Shown piece by piece: positions 15,140 to 21,755 of a stretch of 26,769 nucleotides of DNA (within the stretch, counting starts at the first letter, position 1; the number at the start of each line of letters is the position of its first letter). This stretch comes from Bacillota bacterium. GTDB taxonomy: Bacteria > Bacillota > Dehalobacteriia > UBA4068. The stretch lies in the NCBI GenBank assembly GCA_030528765.1, contig JAUMYD010000005.1, positions 1 through 26,769 of the forward strand. Reading direction: 5' to 3'. The notes beneath the pieces were generated by a model, which was not told where the DNA came from, did no database searches, and saw nothing but the letters and a program-made list of their open reading frames with translations. The position numbers were made by a program, and so were the translations under genes.

Positions 15140-15676
15140 TCAGAGGAAAACAGCAGTCTCTTCCAGCGGAAGACGCTTCTTCTCCGGAATTCCCTCTTCC
15201 TCCGGCCAGCCCAGCAGCACCAGCATCCGCAGGATATCTCCCTCCGGCATCCCGGTGATCTCCCGCAGGGCGTTTTCCGGGAAAAGCCCCAGGATGATGC
15301 TGCCAAGACCCAGCTCAGCAGCCTGCAGCGTAAGGTGGGCAACGCTCAGGCCCAGGTCAAAGTAGGCATATTTGTGGCTCATGCCCGCTTCCTTCAAGCG
15401 GGGCATCACGTTTGGCTGCTCATCCTCTGTCACGGCGATGATCACGGGTGCCTGCCCGATGAAGGGGTTAAAATTCATCTCTGCCATGGCCTGAGCCACG
15501 GCAGCCCGCTGCCCAGGCTCTGTGATCACATAATATTTCCAGGGCTGGCTATTGCAGGCAGAGGGAGAAAGTCTGGCGGCTTCCAGACATTTCTCGATCA
15601 TCTCCCGCTCCACAGCCTTTTCGCTGTATTTGCGGCAGCTATAGCGTTGTTTACTTAGTTCCAAAAAGCTCTGCAT
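15140..15676 (-). CDS. nitroreductase-family FMN oxidoreductase
   Basis: The protein is 178 residues from ATG 15676, preceded by AAAGGAG. The family signature is clear: SKQRYSCRKYSEKAV near the N-terminus (phosphate/FMN contacts), PSACNSQPWKYYVI (about residues 37-50), and a GSIILGLFPENALREI segment near the C-terminal FMN-binding loop. Such enzymes reduce nitroaromatics, quinones or flavins with NAD(P)H as obligate dimers; the physiological substrate is unknown. It lies 29 nt downstream of relQ on the same strand and is closed by its own terminator, so the two are probably co-transcribed. Confidence 0.92.
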   Translation of the reverse strand: MQSFLELSKQRYSCRKYSEKAVEREMIEKCLEAARLSPSACNSQPWKYYVITEPGQRAAVAQAMAEMNFNPFIGQAPVIIAVTEDEQPNVMPRLKEAGMSHKYAYFDLGLSVAHLTLQAAELGLGSIILGLFPENALREITGMPEGDILRMLVLLGWPEEEGIPEKKRLPLEETAVFL

Positions 15677-15705
15677 GTGGTTTTCTCCTTTCTGCTTTCG
15701 CCTGT

Positions 15706-16359
15706 TCAGGCAATATTGTTTCGGATATCCTGCATACGCTGATCCAGCTGGCTGATAGCCTCCGCACACTGGTGCAATTCTTCAGCCACCTGATCCGGAT
15801 TTTGTATGTCTTTTTTATATTTCACCTTATGCTCCAGGCTCGCCCAAAAATCCATGGCGATGGTGCGGAATTGCACTTCTACGCGCATTTCTTTTTTCCC
15901 ATCCGAAAGGAAGATGGGGATCTGCAGCACAAGGTGCAGGCTGCGGTAGCCGTTTGGCTTCGGATCACGGATGTAATCCTTGCGCGAGAGCACCTTTATA
16001 TCGTCCTGAGCGCAAAGGCTGTCTGCCAAATCATAGATATCATCGGGGAAAGAGCAGATCACCCGCACCCCGGCGATGTCGTTCAGGTTTTCTTCGATGC
16101 TGCCGATGTTCAGGGGATAGCCTTTTCGTCTCAGTTTTTCGACGATGCTTCTGGGGGATTTCAAGCGGCATTTGATAGATTCAAAGGGATTCCGGCTGCT
16201 GCGCAGCGCCAGGCCTTTATCCAGCACCTCCAGCTTGGTTTTGATCTCCAGCATAGCACAGTGATAATATACCATCAATTCCAGGAAGGGCTGCATTTTT
16301 TCCAGCAGATATTCGGGATGCTCGATGCTTGCCAGATTGTCGAAGGAAGATTCCAGCAT
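15706..16359 (-). CDS. relQ: small alarmone synthetase, RelQ/YjbM-type (p)ppGpp synthetase
   Basis: This enzyme transfers pyrophosphate from ATP to GDP/GTP to make (p)ppGpp; it lacks the hydrolase and regulatory domains of Rel. The protein is 217 residues from ATG 16359, the usual size of RelQ-class enzymes. Synthetase motifs: NDIAGVRVIC with Asp94 as probable Mg ligand, RDPKPNGYRSLHL at 131-143, and RVEVQFRT at 159-166 with Glu161 catalytic. The ORF stays open for 66 codons further upstream, but the chosen start has GAGGT 10 nt before it and sits just after an AT-rich block (TATATTATAAAAT on the minus strand) that looks like its promoter. The nitroreductase gene follows. Confidence 0.92.
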   Translation of the reverse strand: MLESSFDNLASIEHPEYLLEKMQPFLELMVYYHCAMLEIKTKLEVLDKGLALRSSRNPFESIKCRLKSPRSIVEKLRRKGYPLNIGSIEENLNDIAGVRVICSFPDDIYDLADSLCAQDDIKVLSRKDYIRDPKPNGYRSLHLVLQIPIFLSDGKKEMRVEVQFRTIAMDFWASLEHKVKYKKDIQNPDQVAEELHQCAEAISQLDQRMQDIRNNIA

Positions 16360-16615
16360 TCGTGTATGTACCTCACATTTTATAATATACAGAATTAATA
16401 AATAAAGATATTCTTTGTAAAATATCCTACATGTTTGCTGAGCTCCTGTCAATCTTTGCTCTGGTTTTTTCAGAAAAGACTCAAAAAGCAGTTTCATTCG
16501 CTTCACGGGCGGGCCCTTTTTCTTCTCTGGGAACCAATGGCTGCGGCTTTCCGTCAAATTTATCGGGGAGAATGCGCAGCCCCTGAATCATCCGGGGAAG
16601 AAAGGTGGGACTTCT

Positions 16616-16981
16616 ATGCGTTTTATTGGGAATATATTGTGGATGCTGCTTTGCGGCTTTTTCCTGGCACTGCTGTGGCTGTTCTTTGGGCTGCTTTGGT
16701 GCCTGACCATCATTGGCATTCCTGTGGGTCTGCAGTGCTTCAAGTTTGCCTCCCTGAGCCTTTGGCCCTTTGGCCGGGATGTGCAGTTCAGCAATGCTGC
16801 GTTCAGCTTTTTGGTGAATCTGCTGTGGCTGCTTTTTGGTGGTCTGGAGATCGCTTTGACAGCCAGCCTGTTCGGCCTGGTCTTCTGCGTGACCATCGTT
16901 GGCATCCCCTTTGGCCGCCAGTGCTTCAAAATCGCCAAGCTTGCCCTGCTGCCCTTCGGTGCCAGCATTGTGCGGGCTTAA
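16616..16981 (+). CDS. YccF-domain inner membrane protein, internally duplicated
   Basis: The protein is 121 residues and almost entirely hydrophobic. Two homologous halves are visible: CLTIIGIPVGLQCFKFAS then LWPFG in the first, and CVTIVGIPFGRQCFKIAK then LLPFG in the second. Each half contributes a re-entrant or transmembrane hydrophobic segment. This tandem GIPxGxQCFKxA pattern is that of the YccF family, whose function is unknown. The start has AAAGGTGG upstream. It is a single-gene unit, divergent from relQ across 256 nt and followed by a terminator. Confidence 0.85.
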   Translation: MRFIGNILWMLLCGFFLALLWLFFGLLWCLTIIGIPVGLQCFKFASLSLWPFGRDVQFSNAAFSFLVNLLWLLFGGLEIALTASLFGLVFCVTIVGIPFGRQCFKIAKLALLPFGASIVRA

Positions 16982-17033
16982 AAGCAGCGCAGCCCTGCTT
17001 TGCCCGGCAGTCAGAAATCAGGGAAAACAAAGG

Positions 17034-17069
17034 ACCCCGGCCCCTCTTTGCAAGGAGACCGGGGTTTTT
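17034..17069. terminator. terminator of yccF gene, possibly bidirectional
   Basis: ACCCCGG (17034-17040) pairs with CCGGGGT (17059-17065), followed on the plus strand by T5 (17065-17069). On the minus strand a T-rich tract (CCTTTGTTTTCC) follows the stem, so it may also serve the convergent ACT-protein gene ending at 17119. Confidence 0.75.
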
Positions 17070-17118
17070 CGGCTTTGGGGCTTTGTATCGGAGCCTTCCC
17101 GGAATAAGCCGGGCCGGG

Positions 17119-17559
17119 CTATTTCTTACCCATGGCGTAGACATCCTCCGGGGTCAGCAGCTCCACGCCGCCAGCCTGCAGCACTGCGGCGGCAGCTTCG
17201 TTTTCCTCTACGCGCAGGATCACATAAGCATTGTTATTATAGGGGCTGGTGAAGGCATACATATACTCAATGTTTATATTCTGCTCGCTTAAAAGCTGCA
17301 CGGCCTGGCCCAGTCCCCCGGGCTGATCTGTGATGCCGATGCCCAGGACCTCTGTGATCCGAACGGTGCTGCCTTTTGCACGCAGGGCTTCACAGGCATG
17401 CTCCGGACTGGATACGATCAGGCGCAGGATGCCGAAATCGCTGGTATCGGAAAGAGAAAGGGCGCGGATATCGATGTGATTCTCTTCCAGAATGCGGATG
17501 ATGGAGATCATTCTTCCCGGGCTGTTTTCCACAAAAATGGACAGTTGCTTGATGAACAT
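17119..17559 (-). CDS. tandem ACT-domain protein
   Basis: The protein is 146 residues from ATG 17559, with GGAGG 7 nt upstream. It consists of two ACT domains: residues 1-70 (MFIKQLSIFVENSPGRM, with the glycine of the SPGR turn) and 71-146 (VLGIGITDQPGGLGQAVQ). ACT domains bind amino acids or small ligands at dimer interfaces. In many anaerobes a stand-alone protein of this kind is encoded next to phenylacetate-CoA ligase or indolepyruvate oxidoreductase genes, which suggests sensing of aromatic amino acids or their 2-oxo acids. Here it lies 30 nt downstream of the ligase and shares its promoter. The regulatory target is unknown. Confidence 0.88.
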   Translation of the reverse strand: MFIKQLSIFVENSPGRMISIIRILEENHIDIRALSLSDTSDFGILRLIVSSPEHACEALRAKGSTVRITEVLGIGITDQPGGLGQAVQLLSEQNINIEYMYAFTSPYNNNAYVILRVEENEAAAAVLQAGGVELLTPEDVYAMGKK

Positions 17560-17589
17560 AGCTTTTCCTCCTTTTCCCATGCGCTTGAT

Positions 17590-18897
17590 TTATACCAATT
17601 TTCGTTTATCGATCACGTGAACAGCCTTTCCTTCTGCCCTGGGCAGGCTACGGGCTTCCATCACGCGGATCTTCGCGGAGATCCCCAGGGTGGATTGAAC
17701 TGCCTCTGCAATGGTTCTGGTGATTTTTTGCAGGGATTTGATCGTATCTGAGTAATGTTCCTCATTCAGCTCCACCTGGATCTCCAGCTGGTCCGTATTG
17801 TTGATTCGTTCCACCACCAACTGATAATAGGGTGCTGTGTAGCCCAGCGAAAGCAGAACAGATTCGATCTGGGAGGGGAATACATTGACCCCCCGGATGA
17901 TGAGCATATCATCGCTGCGGCCCTGCGGTTTTTTCATTTTGATCAGCTTGCGGCCGCAGGCGCAGGGGCTGGCATCCAGTGTGGCAATATCTCTGGTGCG
18001 GTAGCGGATCAGCGGAAAGGCCTCCTTGGTGATGCAGGTAAAGACCAGCTCTCCGCTGCTGCCCAGAGGCAGGACTTCACCGCTTTCCGGATCAATGATC
18101 TCCGGGATGAAGTGATCCTCGTTGATATGCATGCCGCTCTGGCATTCACATTCAAAGGCCACGCCGGGGCCTATGATCTCCGTCAAGCCATAGATATCAT
18201 AGGCCTTCAGGCCAAGTTCGGCTTCGATCTCCCGGCGCATTTCCTCCGTCCATGGCTCTGCACCAAAAAGGCCGGCTTTCACCCGCAGCTCCTCCTTGGG
18301 GATGCCCATATCCTTCAGGGTCTCTCCCAGGTGCAGGGCATAGGAAGGGGTGCAGCAGATCACGGTGGAGCCGAAATCCTTCATAATGGTCAGCTGTCGC
18401 TTGCTGTTCCCGGTGGAAACGGGAATGGTGGTCATCCCCAGCTTTTCCGCGCCGCCGTGCAGGCCCAGCCCCCCGGTAAAGAGGCCGTAGCCATAGGAAA
18501 CATGCATGAAATCCTTATTGTCCGCGCCTGCTGACACCAGGGCCCGGGCGCAGGTGTCAGCCCAGATATTCAGGTCATTTCGGGTATATCCTACCACGAT
18601 CTGCTTGCCTGTGGTGCCGGAGCTGGCATGGATACGAACCACCTCCTCCATGGGGACCGCAAACATTTCATAGGGATAGTAATCCCGCAGATCCTGCTTG
18701 CAGGTAAAGGGGAGCCGGTGAAGATCTTCGATCCCCCGGATGTCCTCCGGGCGAATCCCTGCTTCCTCCATACGTTTGCGGTAGGGTGCAACGTTTTCAT
18801 AAACCCGCTGCACTGTTTCCCGCAGTTGCTGGCTTTGCCATTCGCTCATCCATTCGCGGGAGGCGCATTCCCGCTCCTCCTGCCAATACCTTACCAT
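17590..18897 (-). CDS. paaK: phenylacetate-CoA ligase (AMP-forming)
   Basis: This enzyme activates phenylacetate or a related aryl acid to its CoA thioester via an acyl-adenylate. The protein is 435 residues from ATG 18897, matching the compact PaaK family. The start is supported by GGAG 11 nt upstream and by the promoter at 18935-18963, which lies inside the longer open frame and so excludes upstream starts. Motifs: the nucleotide loop HASSGTTGKQ at 90-99; the adenylate motif YDIYGLTE in mid-protein; YRTRDIA; and the PaaK-type C-terminal domain with GRSDDMLIIRGVNVFPSQIE. No IorAB genes are in the window, so whether the role is aromatic acid scavenging or reverse synthesis of amino acids stays open. 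Confidence 0.93.
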   Translation of the reverse strand: MVRYWQEERECASREWMSEWQSQQLRETVQRVYENVAPYRKRMEEAGIRPEDIRGIEDLHRLPFTCKQDLRDYYPYEMFAVPMEEVVRIHASSGTTGKQIVVGYTRNDLNIWADTCARALVSAGADNKDFMHVSYGYGLFTGGLGLHGGAEKLGMTTIPVSTGNSKRQLTIMKDFGSTVICCTPSYALHLGETLKDMGIPKEELRVKAGLFGAEPWTEEMRREIEAELGLKAYDIYGLTEIIGPGVAFECECQSGMHINEDHFIPEIIDPESGEVLPLGSSGELVFTCITKEAFPLIRYRTRDIATLDASPCACGRKLIKMKKPQGRSDDMLIIRGVNVFPSQIESVLLSLGYTAPYYQLVVERINNTDQLEIQVELNEEHYSDTIKSLQKITRTIAEAVQSTLGISAKIRVMEARSLPRAEGKAVHVIDKRKLV

Positions 18898-18934
18898 ATT
18901 ACCATCATCTCCTGACTTGCAAATATAATTTAGT

Positions 18935-18963
18935 ATTGTAGCACGATAAAGGGGAATATGCAA
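18935..18963 (-). promoter_or_regulatory. promoter of paaK-ACT operon
   Basis: On the minus strand: TTGCAT (18963-18958), 17-nt spacer, TACAAT (18940-18935). The -10 ends about 37 nt before the paaK ATG. Confidence 0.7.
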
Positions 18964-19052
18964 GTGAAAGAGGAGCTTATTTCCGATGTATTTTTCTTCT
19001 GACAAGGGGGCCGCAAAAGCGGAAGAAGCAGGAACAGAACGCAGTGAAACGC

Positions 19053-19080
19053 TTGTCTTTTTTTATAGATGTGTTATAAT
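19053..19080 (+). promoter_or_regulatory. promoter of the pyridoxamine kinase gene
   Basis: TTGTCT (19053-19058), 16-nt spacer, TATAAT (19075-19080) with an upstream TGT that makes an extended -10. Confidence 0.7.
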
Positions 19081-19118
19081 TATCCTCAAAAGCCGGAGGC
19101 GAGGGGAGGACTTTGTAT

Positions 19119-19958
19119 ATGCTTCGGGAATTGCGCCGGGTCGCGGCGGTTCATGATATCACAGGCTATGGGAAATGCGCCCTGACCATTGCTATTCCGG
19201 TGCTTTCTGCCGCTGGTGTGGAGGTTTGCCCCCTGCCTACAGCCGTACTTTCCGGCAATACGGTGCTGCCCAATTTCACCTTTTTGGATTACAGCCCTTA
19301 TATGCAGGCGCATCTGGATCACTGGCAGTTCCTGGGGCTGCGCTTTGACGGGGTTTACAGCGGCTTTTTGGGTTCCGTGGAGCAGATCCATCATGTGCAG
19401 CGTTTGATCCGGGATTTTTCCTCCGGCATTGCGGTGGTGGATCCGGTGATGGGGGATGACGGCTTGCTGATCCCCGTTTATGACCGGGACATGTGCCGGG
19501 CCATGCAGGAGCTGGTGGCTTCTGCGGATTATGTGACGCCCAATGTGACGGAAGCCTGCCTGCTGACAGGCAGGGAATACCGGGATGCGGCCCTTTCCCC
19601 GGCGGAATCGGAGGAGATGTGCCGGGAGATCGCCGAACTGGGCTGCGGAAATGTGGTGCTCACCGGCGTGCAGCGGGAAGGTCGGCTCTGCAACTGCGGC
19701 TGGGCAAAGGGCGAGGGCTATTTCGAGCGCAGCATCGAGCTGCTGCCCTTCACCCAGCATGGCACCGGGGATCTTTTTACCAGTACCCTGACGGCCGGCC
19801 TGATCCGGGGCTATAGCCTGGTGGAGGCGGTGGATTCCGCAGCGGCCTTTGTGCGTCTCTGCATGGAAGAGGGGCAGCTGCTCCCGGATATTTTTGACCG
19901 GGGCGTGGCCTTTGAGCCGCATCTCTATCATTTACGCAGCGGGGTTTATCAGGAATAG
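19119..19958 (+). CDS. pyridoxal/pyridoxamine kinase, PdxK/PdxY-like
   Basis: This enzyme phosphorylates pyridoxal, pyridoxamine or pyridoxine with ATP for PLP salvage. The protein is 279 residues from ATG 19119, chosen because GGGGAGG (19103-19109) lies 9 nt upstream; a TTG two codons earlier is too close. Ribokinase-superfamily features: AVHDITGYGKCALT at the N-terminus, where this family has a substrate-binding loop; VVDPVMGDDG in the middle; YVTPNVTEACLLTG; and the catalytic anion hole HGTGDLF with Asp218. The DITGYGKCALT opening is typical of the Firmicutes pyridoxamine kinase group rather than ThiD. It is transcribed alone, with its own promoter and terminator. Confidence 0.88.
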   Translation: MLRELRRVAAVHDITGYGKCALTIAIPVLSAAGVEVCPLPTAVLSGNTVLPNFTFLDYSPYMQAHLDHWQFLGLRFDGVYSGFLGSVEQIHHVQRLIRDFSSGIAVVDPVMGDDGLLIPVYDRDMCRAMQELVASADYVTPNVTEACLLTGREYRDAALSPAESEEMCREIAELGCGNVVLTGVQREGRLCNCGWAKGEGYFERSIELLPFTQHGTGDLFTSTLTAGLIRGYSLVEAVDSAAAFVRLCMEEGQLLPDIFDRGVAFEPHLYHLRSGVYQE

Positions 19959-19970
19959 GTGGCATAGCAA

Positions 19971-20003
19971 AATCGGCAAGGGAATTTCCCTTGCCGATTT
20001 TTT
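19971..20003 (+). terminator. strong intrinsic terminator
   Basis: AATCGGCAAGGGAA (19971-19984) and TTCCCTTGCCGATT (19986-19999) form a 14-bp perfect stem running into T6 (19998-20003). The following stretch 20004-20136 holds no gene that I can see; it becomes AT-rich and contains an AGCTTTT-TTCG-AAAAGCT hairpin at 20115-20132 just before the next promoter. Confidence 0.92.
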
Positions 20004-20136
20004 GTGTGCAGGCCCTTGACCGGAACACAGGGAAGCAGATTCATATATGGAAGTTCGCGTCCACAAAACCGATGAAAGCTTGAAATGCAGGTTGATGTAT
20101 TTTTGAAATCATATAGCTTTTTTCGAAAAGCTGTGA

Positions 20137-20142
20137 TATAAT
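20137..20142 (+). promoter_or_regulatory. extended -10 of the structured RNA
   Basis: TATAAT preceded by TGA (TGATATAAT). The expected transcription start, 7 nt downstream, is G20149, which is exactly the first base of the long closing stem of the RNA below. The -35 is poor. Confidence 0.6.
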
Positions 20143-20148
20143 ATTTAT

Positions 20149-20343
20149 GCCAAACCAACTCAATATGTGAAAGGTGCAATTTCTCTCAGGGGAATAGTAT
20201 ACCCTTTTTGTGCCTACAATGTGAATTTGATAAAAATGCAAATTCCGTTTCTGTAGGTACGAGGGATTCCTTTCCACAGAGTTGGTTTGGCGACTATCGG
20301 AGTTTGCGTTTTTTGTGCGGCTGCTTCGGTAGCCGCATTTTTT
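20149..20343 (+). ncRNA. structured RNA of about 195 nt, class unknown (riboswitch-like or 6S-like)
   Basis: A 13-bp perfect closing stem pairs GCCAAACCAACTC (20149-20161) with GAGTTGGTTTGGC (20279-20291). Inside, collinear stems stack: AGGGGAAT (20188-20195) with ATTCCTTT (20266-20273, two G-U); GTGCCTACA (20210-20218) with TGTAGGTAC (20252-20260); GAATTTG (20223-20229) with CAAATTC (20239-20245) closing a 9-nt loop. The result is a long rod with internal bubbles, followed by a terminator. The promoter, the exact placement of the stem at the predicted start and the compensated pairs all argue for a real RNA. A free-standing 6S-like RNA or a terminator-type riboswitch controlling 20373-20766 are the two options; I match it to no known consensus. 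Confidence 0.6.
20316..20343 (+). terminator. intrinsic terminator at the 3' end of the structured RNA
   Basis: TGCGGCTGC (20316-20324) pairs with GTAGCCGCA (20329-20337) around a UUCG tetraloop, followed by T6 (20338-20343). The next ribosome binding site is 17 nt further on, so expression of the downstream genes from the 20137 promoter requires readthrough. Confidence 0.88.
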
Positions 20344-20372
20344 ATTTTATCAATTTTTGGGAGGACGCTGAT

Positions 20373-20429
20373 ATGAATGAAATAAAATCCAACTTGAACC
20401 AACGTTTAGAGATGAAAGGAGACTATTGA
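20373..20429 (+). CDS. 18-residue mini-ORF, possible leader peptide
   Basis: ATG 20373 is preceded by GGGAGGA (20359-20365) at good spacing. The product MNEIKSNLNQRLEMKGDY is hydrophilic. Its 3' end contains the AAAGGAG used by the next gene, whose ATG begins one base after this stop. Translation of the mini-ORF would therefore directly influence initiation on the membrane protein gene. Whether the peptide itself has a role is unknown; it could also be a remnant of a longer gene. Confidence 0.4.
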   Translation: MNEIKSNLNQRLEMKGDY

Positions 20430-20430
20430 A

Positions 20431-20766
20431 ATGTTTGAACGATTATTTGGCGCAACAGACATAGAGCAACTCCATTATTTGCAAGTTCGTGTGATTATCT
20501 CAATTATCAGCGTCGCAGTGGACCTTCTTTTCATGGAGGGTGCTATCTTCACGTTAATCATGATGTTTGTGTGGGGCTGGGCAGCAGCTAAGGCGCTTTT
20601 TGGAATCACAACAATCGGAGTGATTTTTTCAAGAGATCTTTTTACAAGAGCGCTATTATTTGCACTTTATGTCATCGTTTCCTGTGCTTGCGGTCTCTTT
20701 TGTGCTGCTTTGGGCTTTGGACGCTATATCTATCTCTTAATCAAAAGGGCAAAGGGGCTGATTTAA
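20431..20766 (+). CDS. small membrane protein of unknown family
   Basis: The protein is 111 residues, start ATG 20431 with AAAGGAG 9 nt upstream. Three or four hydrophobic segments are visible (about residues 20-36, 37-60, 73-85 and 76-101), and the C-terminus is basic (LIKRAKGLI), which suggests a cytoplasmic end. I do not recognise the family. Base composition is clearly more AT-rich than the flanking operons, and the gene sits between two strong hairpins together with the structured RNA, so the whole 20.1-20.9 kb block may have been acquired as a unit. No transposase, integrase or flanking repeat is visible. Confidence 0.65.
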   Translation: MFERLFGATDIEQLHYLQVRVIISIISVAVDLLFMEGAIFTLIMMFVWGWAAAKALFGITTIGVIFSRDLFTRALLFALYVIVSCACGLFCAALGFGRYIYLLIKRAKGLI

Positions 20767-20864
20767 TCTCTGCTTTTGGCTCTCCGTGGAGCGACATTGA
20801 TCGCACGCCGCCCGGAACCCCATATGTGGTGGGTTCTGATGGATGGGGCTGTGTATGGGTTAAA
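20767..20864 (+). other. protein-like sequence in the +1 frame after the membrane protein stop
   Basis: Immediately after the stop, a second frame (already open within the membrane protein gene) reads ADLISAFGSPWSDIDRTP then PGTPYVVGSDGWGCVWVKQ. The composition looks like real protein (Trp, Gly, Pro and Asp in a plausible order) rather than chance translation. There is no good start codon or ribosome binding site, and the frame runs without a stop through the terminator at 20865-20911. It may be a decayed small gene, or the original end of the upstream gene before a frameshift. Confidence 0.3.
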
Positions 20865-20911
20865 CAGATAAATGCCGTGTATCACCCAACGATACACGGC
20901 ATTTTTATCTG
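20865..20911. terminator. large bidirectional terminator
   Basis: AAATGCCGTGTATC (20870-20883) and GATACACGGCATTT (20891-20904) form a 14-bp perfect stem. An outer CAGATA/TATCTG (20865-20870 and 20906-20911) extends it. T5 at 20902-20906 ends plus-strand transcripts; on the minus strand it lies 40 nt after the ABC permease stop and can end that operon. Confidence 0.85.
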
Positions 20912-20951
20912 CAAATATGTGAAATTCCCTTCTGATAAAGCCCGTTCTTTC

Positions 20952-21755
20952 TCAGGCCAGGCCCCGCTGGCGCAGCACGCGCTCCTCGATGCTGGAGAAT
21001 ACCCCCTTATCGATGGCCACGCCCACCAGGATGATGACGATCATCACCAGCATCACCTGGTTGATATCCGCCAGATCCCGGCCCATCATCAGGCTGTGCC
21101 CCAGGCCGATGGCAGAGGACATGACCTCACCAGACATCAAAGCGCGCCAGCCAAAGGACCAGCCCTGCCGCAGGCCGCTCAGGAGATTGGGCAGCGCCGC
21201 AGGGAAGATCACCCGGAAGATCAGCTTTGCCCCGGTGGCGCCCATGGTGCGGGCGGCCTTCACATAGATGGGGTCAATGTTCCGCATGCCGCTTTCCACC
21301 GCCAATGCGATGCCGAAAGCAGAGCCCATCACCACCACGAAGAGGATGGCCTGCTGGTTCAGGCCAAACCAGAGGATGGCAAAGGGCACCCAGCAGATGC
21401 TGGGCAGGGTCTGCACCCCCATGATGAGGGGCTTCAAATAGCGGGAGAAAAGGGGCAGCTTCAGCAGCAGCAAGCCTAGAACAAAGCCGATCAGGCAGGC
21501 CAGCAGGAAGCCCAGCGCCGCCCGGCTCAGGCTGTAAAGGATAGCCCGCAGCAGGTTCCAATCCCGGCTGAGAGAGAGCAGGGATTGCCAGACACCCGCC
21601 GGGTTGGGGAAGGCATAGGGCTTCCACCATTCCAGGGAGACACCCAGCATATAGAGGAGCTGCCAGAGGCCGATCAGCAGAGCATAAAAGAGCAGGTATC
21701 CCCACCAGGGAGCGGAGCTTTTCTTCTTCGGCTTAGCCTGCCATTTCTTCAGCAT
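20952..21755 (-). CDS. ABC transporter permease, SsuC/TauC-like
   Basis: This is the membrane channel subunit of a binding-protein-dependent importer. The protein is 267 residues from ATG 21755, which has GAGGTGGAG 10 nt upstream and overlaps the ATPase gene by 23 nt; an ATG seven codons earlier is an alternative start. About six hydrophobic segments are visible, beginning WGYLLFYALLIGLWQLLY. The cytoplasmic EAA loop reads AARTMGATGAKLIFRVIFP then AALPNLLSGL, the contact site for the ATPase. This is the nitrate/sulfonate/taurine permease family; the substrate cannot be inferred from this subunit. Confidence 0.92.
   Translation of the reverse strand: MLKKWQAKPKKKSSAPWWGYLLFYALLIGLWQLLYMLGVSLEWWKPYAFPNPAGVWQSLLSLSRDWNLLRAILYSLSRAALGFLLACLIGFVLGLLLLKLPLFSRYLKPLIMGVQTLPSICWVPFAILWFGLNQQAILFVVVMGSAFGIALAVESGMRNIDPIYVKAARTMGATGAKLIFRVIFPAALPNLLSGLRQGWSFGWRALMSGEVMSSAIGLGHSLMMGRDLADINQVMLVMIVIILVGVAIDKGVFSSIEERVLRQRGLA

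Noticed and set aside
19086..19931. 281-codon open frame opposite the pyridoxamine kinase
   Set aside because: Antisense shadow; no ribosome binding site and His/Gln-rich product.
20149..20343. SRP RNA, tmRNA, T-box or cobalamin riboswitch as identity of the structured RNA
   Set aside because: The conserved sequences of these classes (for example the SRP apical loop, T-box AGGGTGGNACCGCG) are absent.
20208..20429. 73-codon open frame covering the structured RNA and mini-ORF
   Set aside because: It has no ribosome binding site at its start, passes through the terminator hairpin and its N-terminal part has no protein-like pattern; only the last 18 codons have translation signals.
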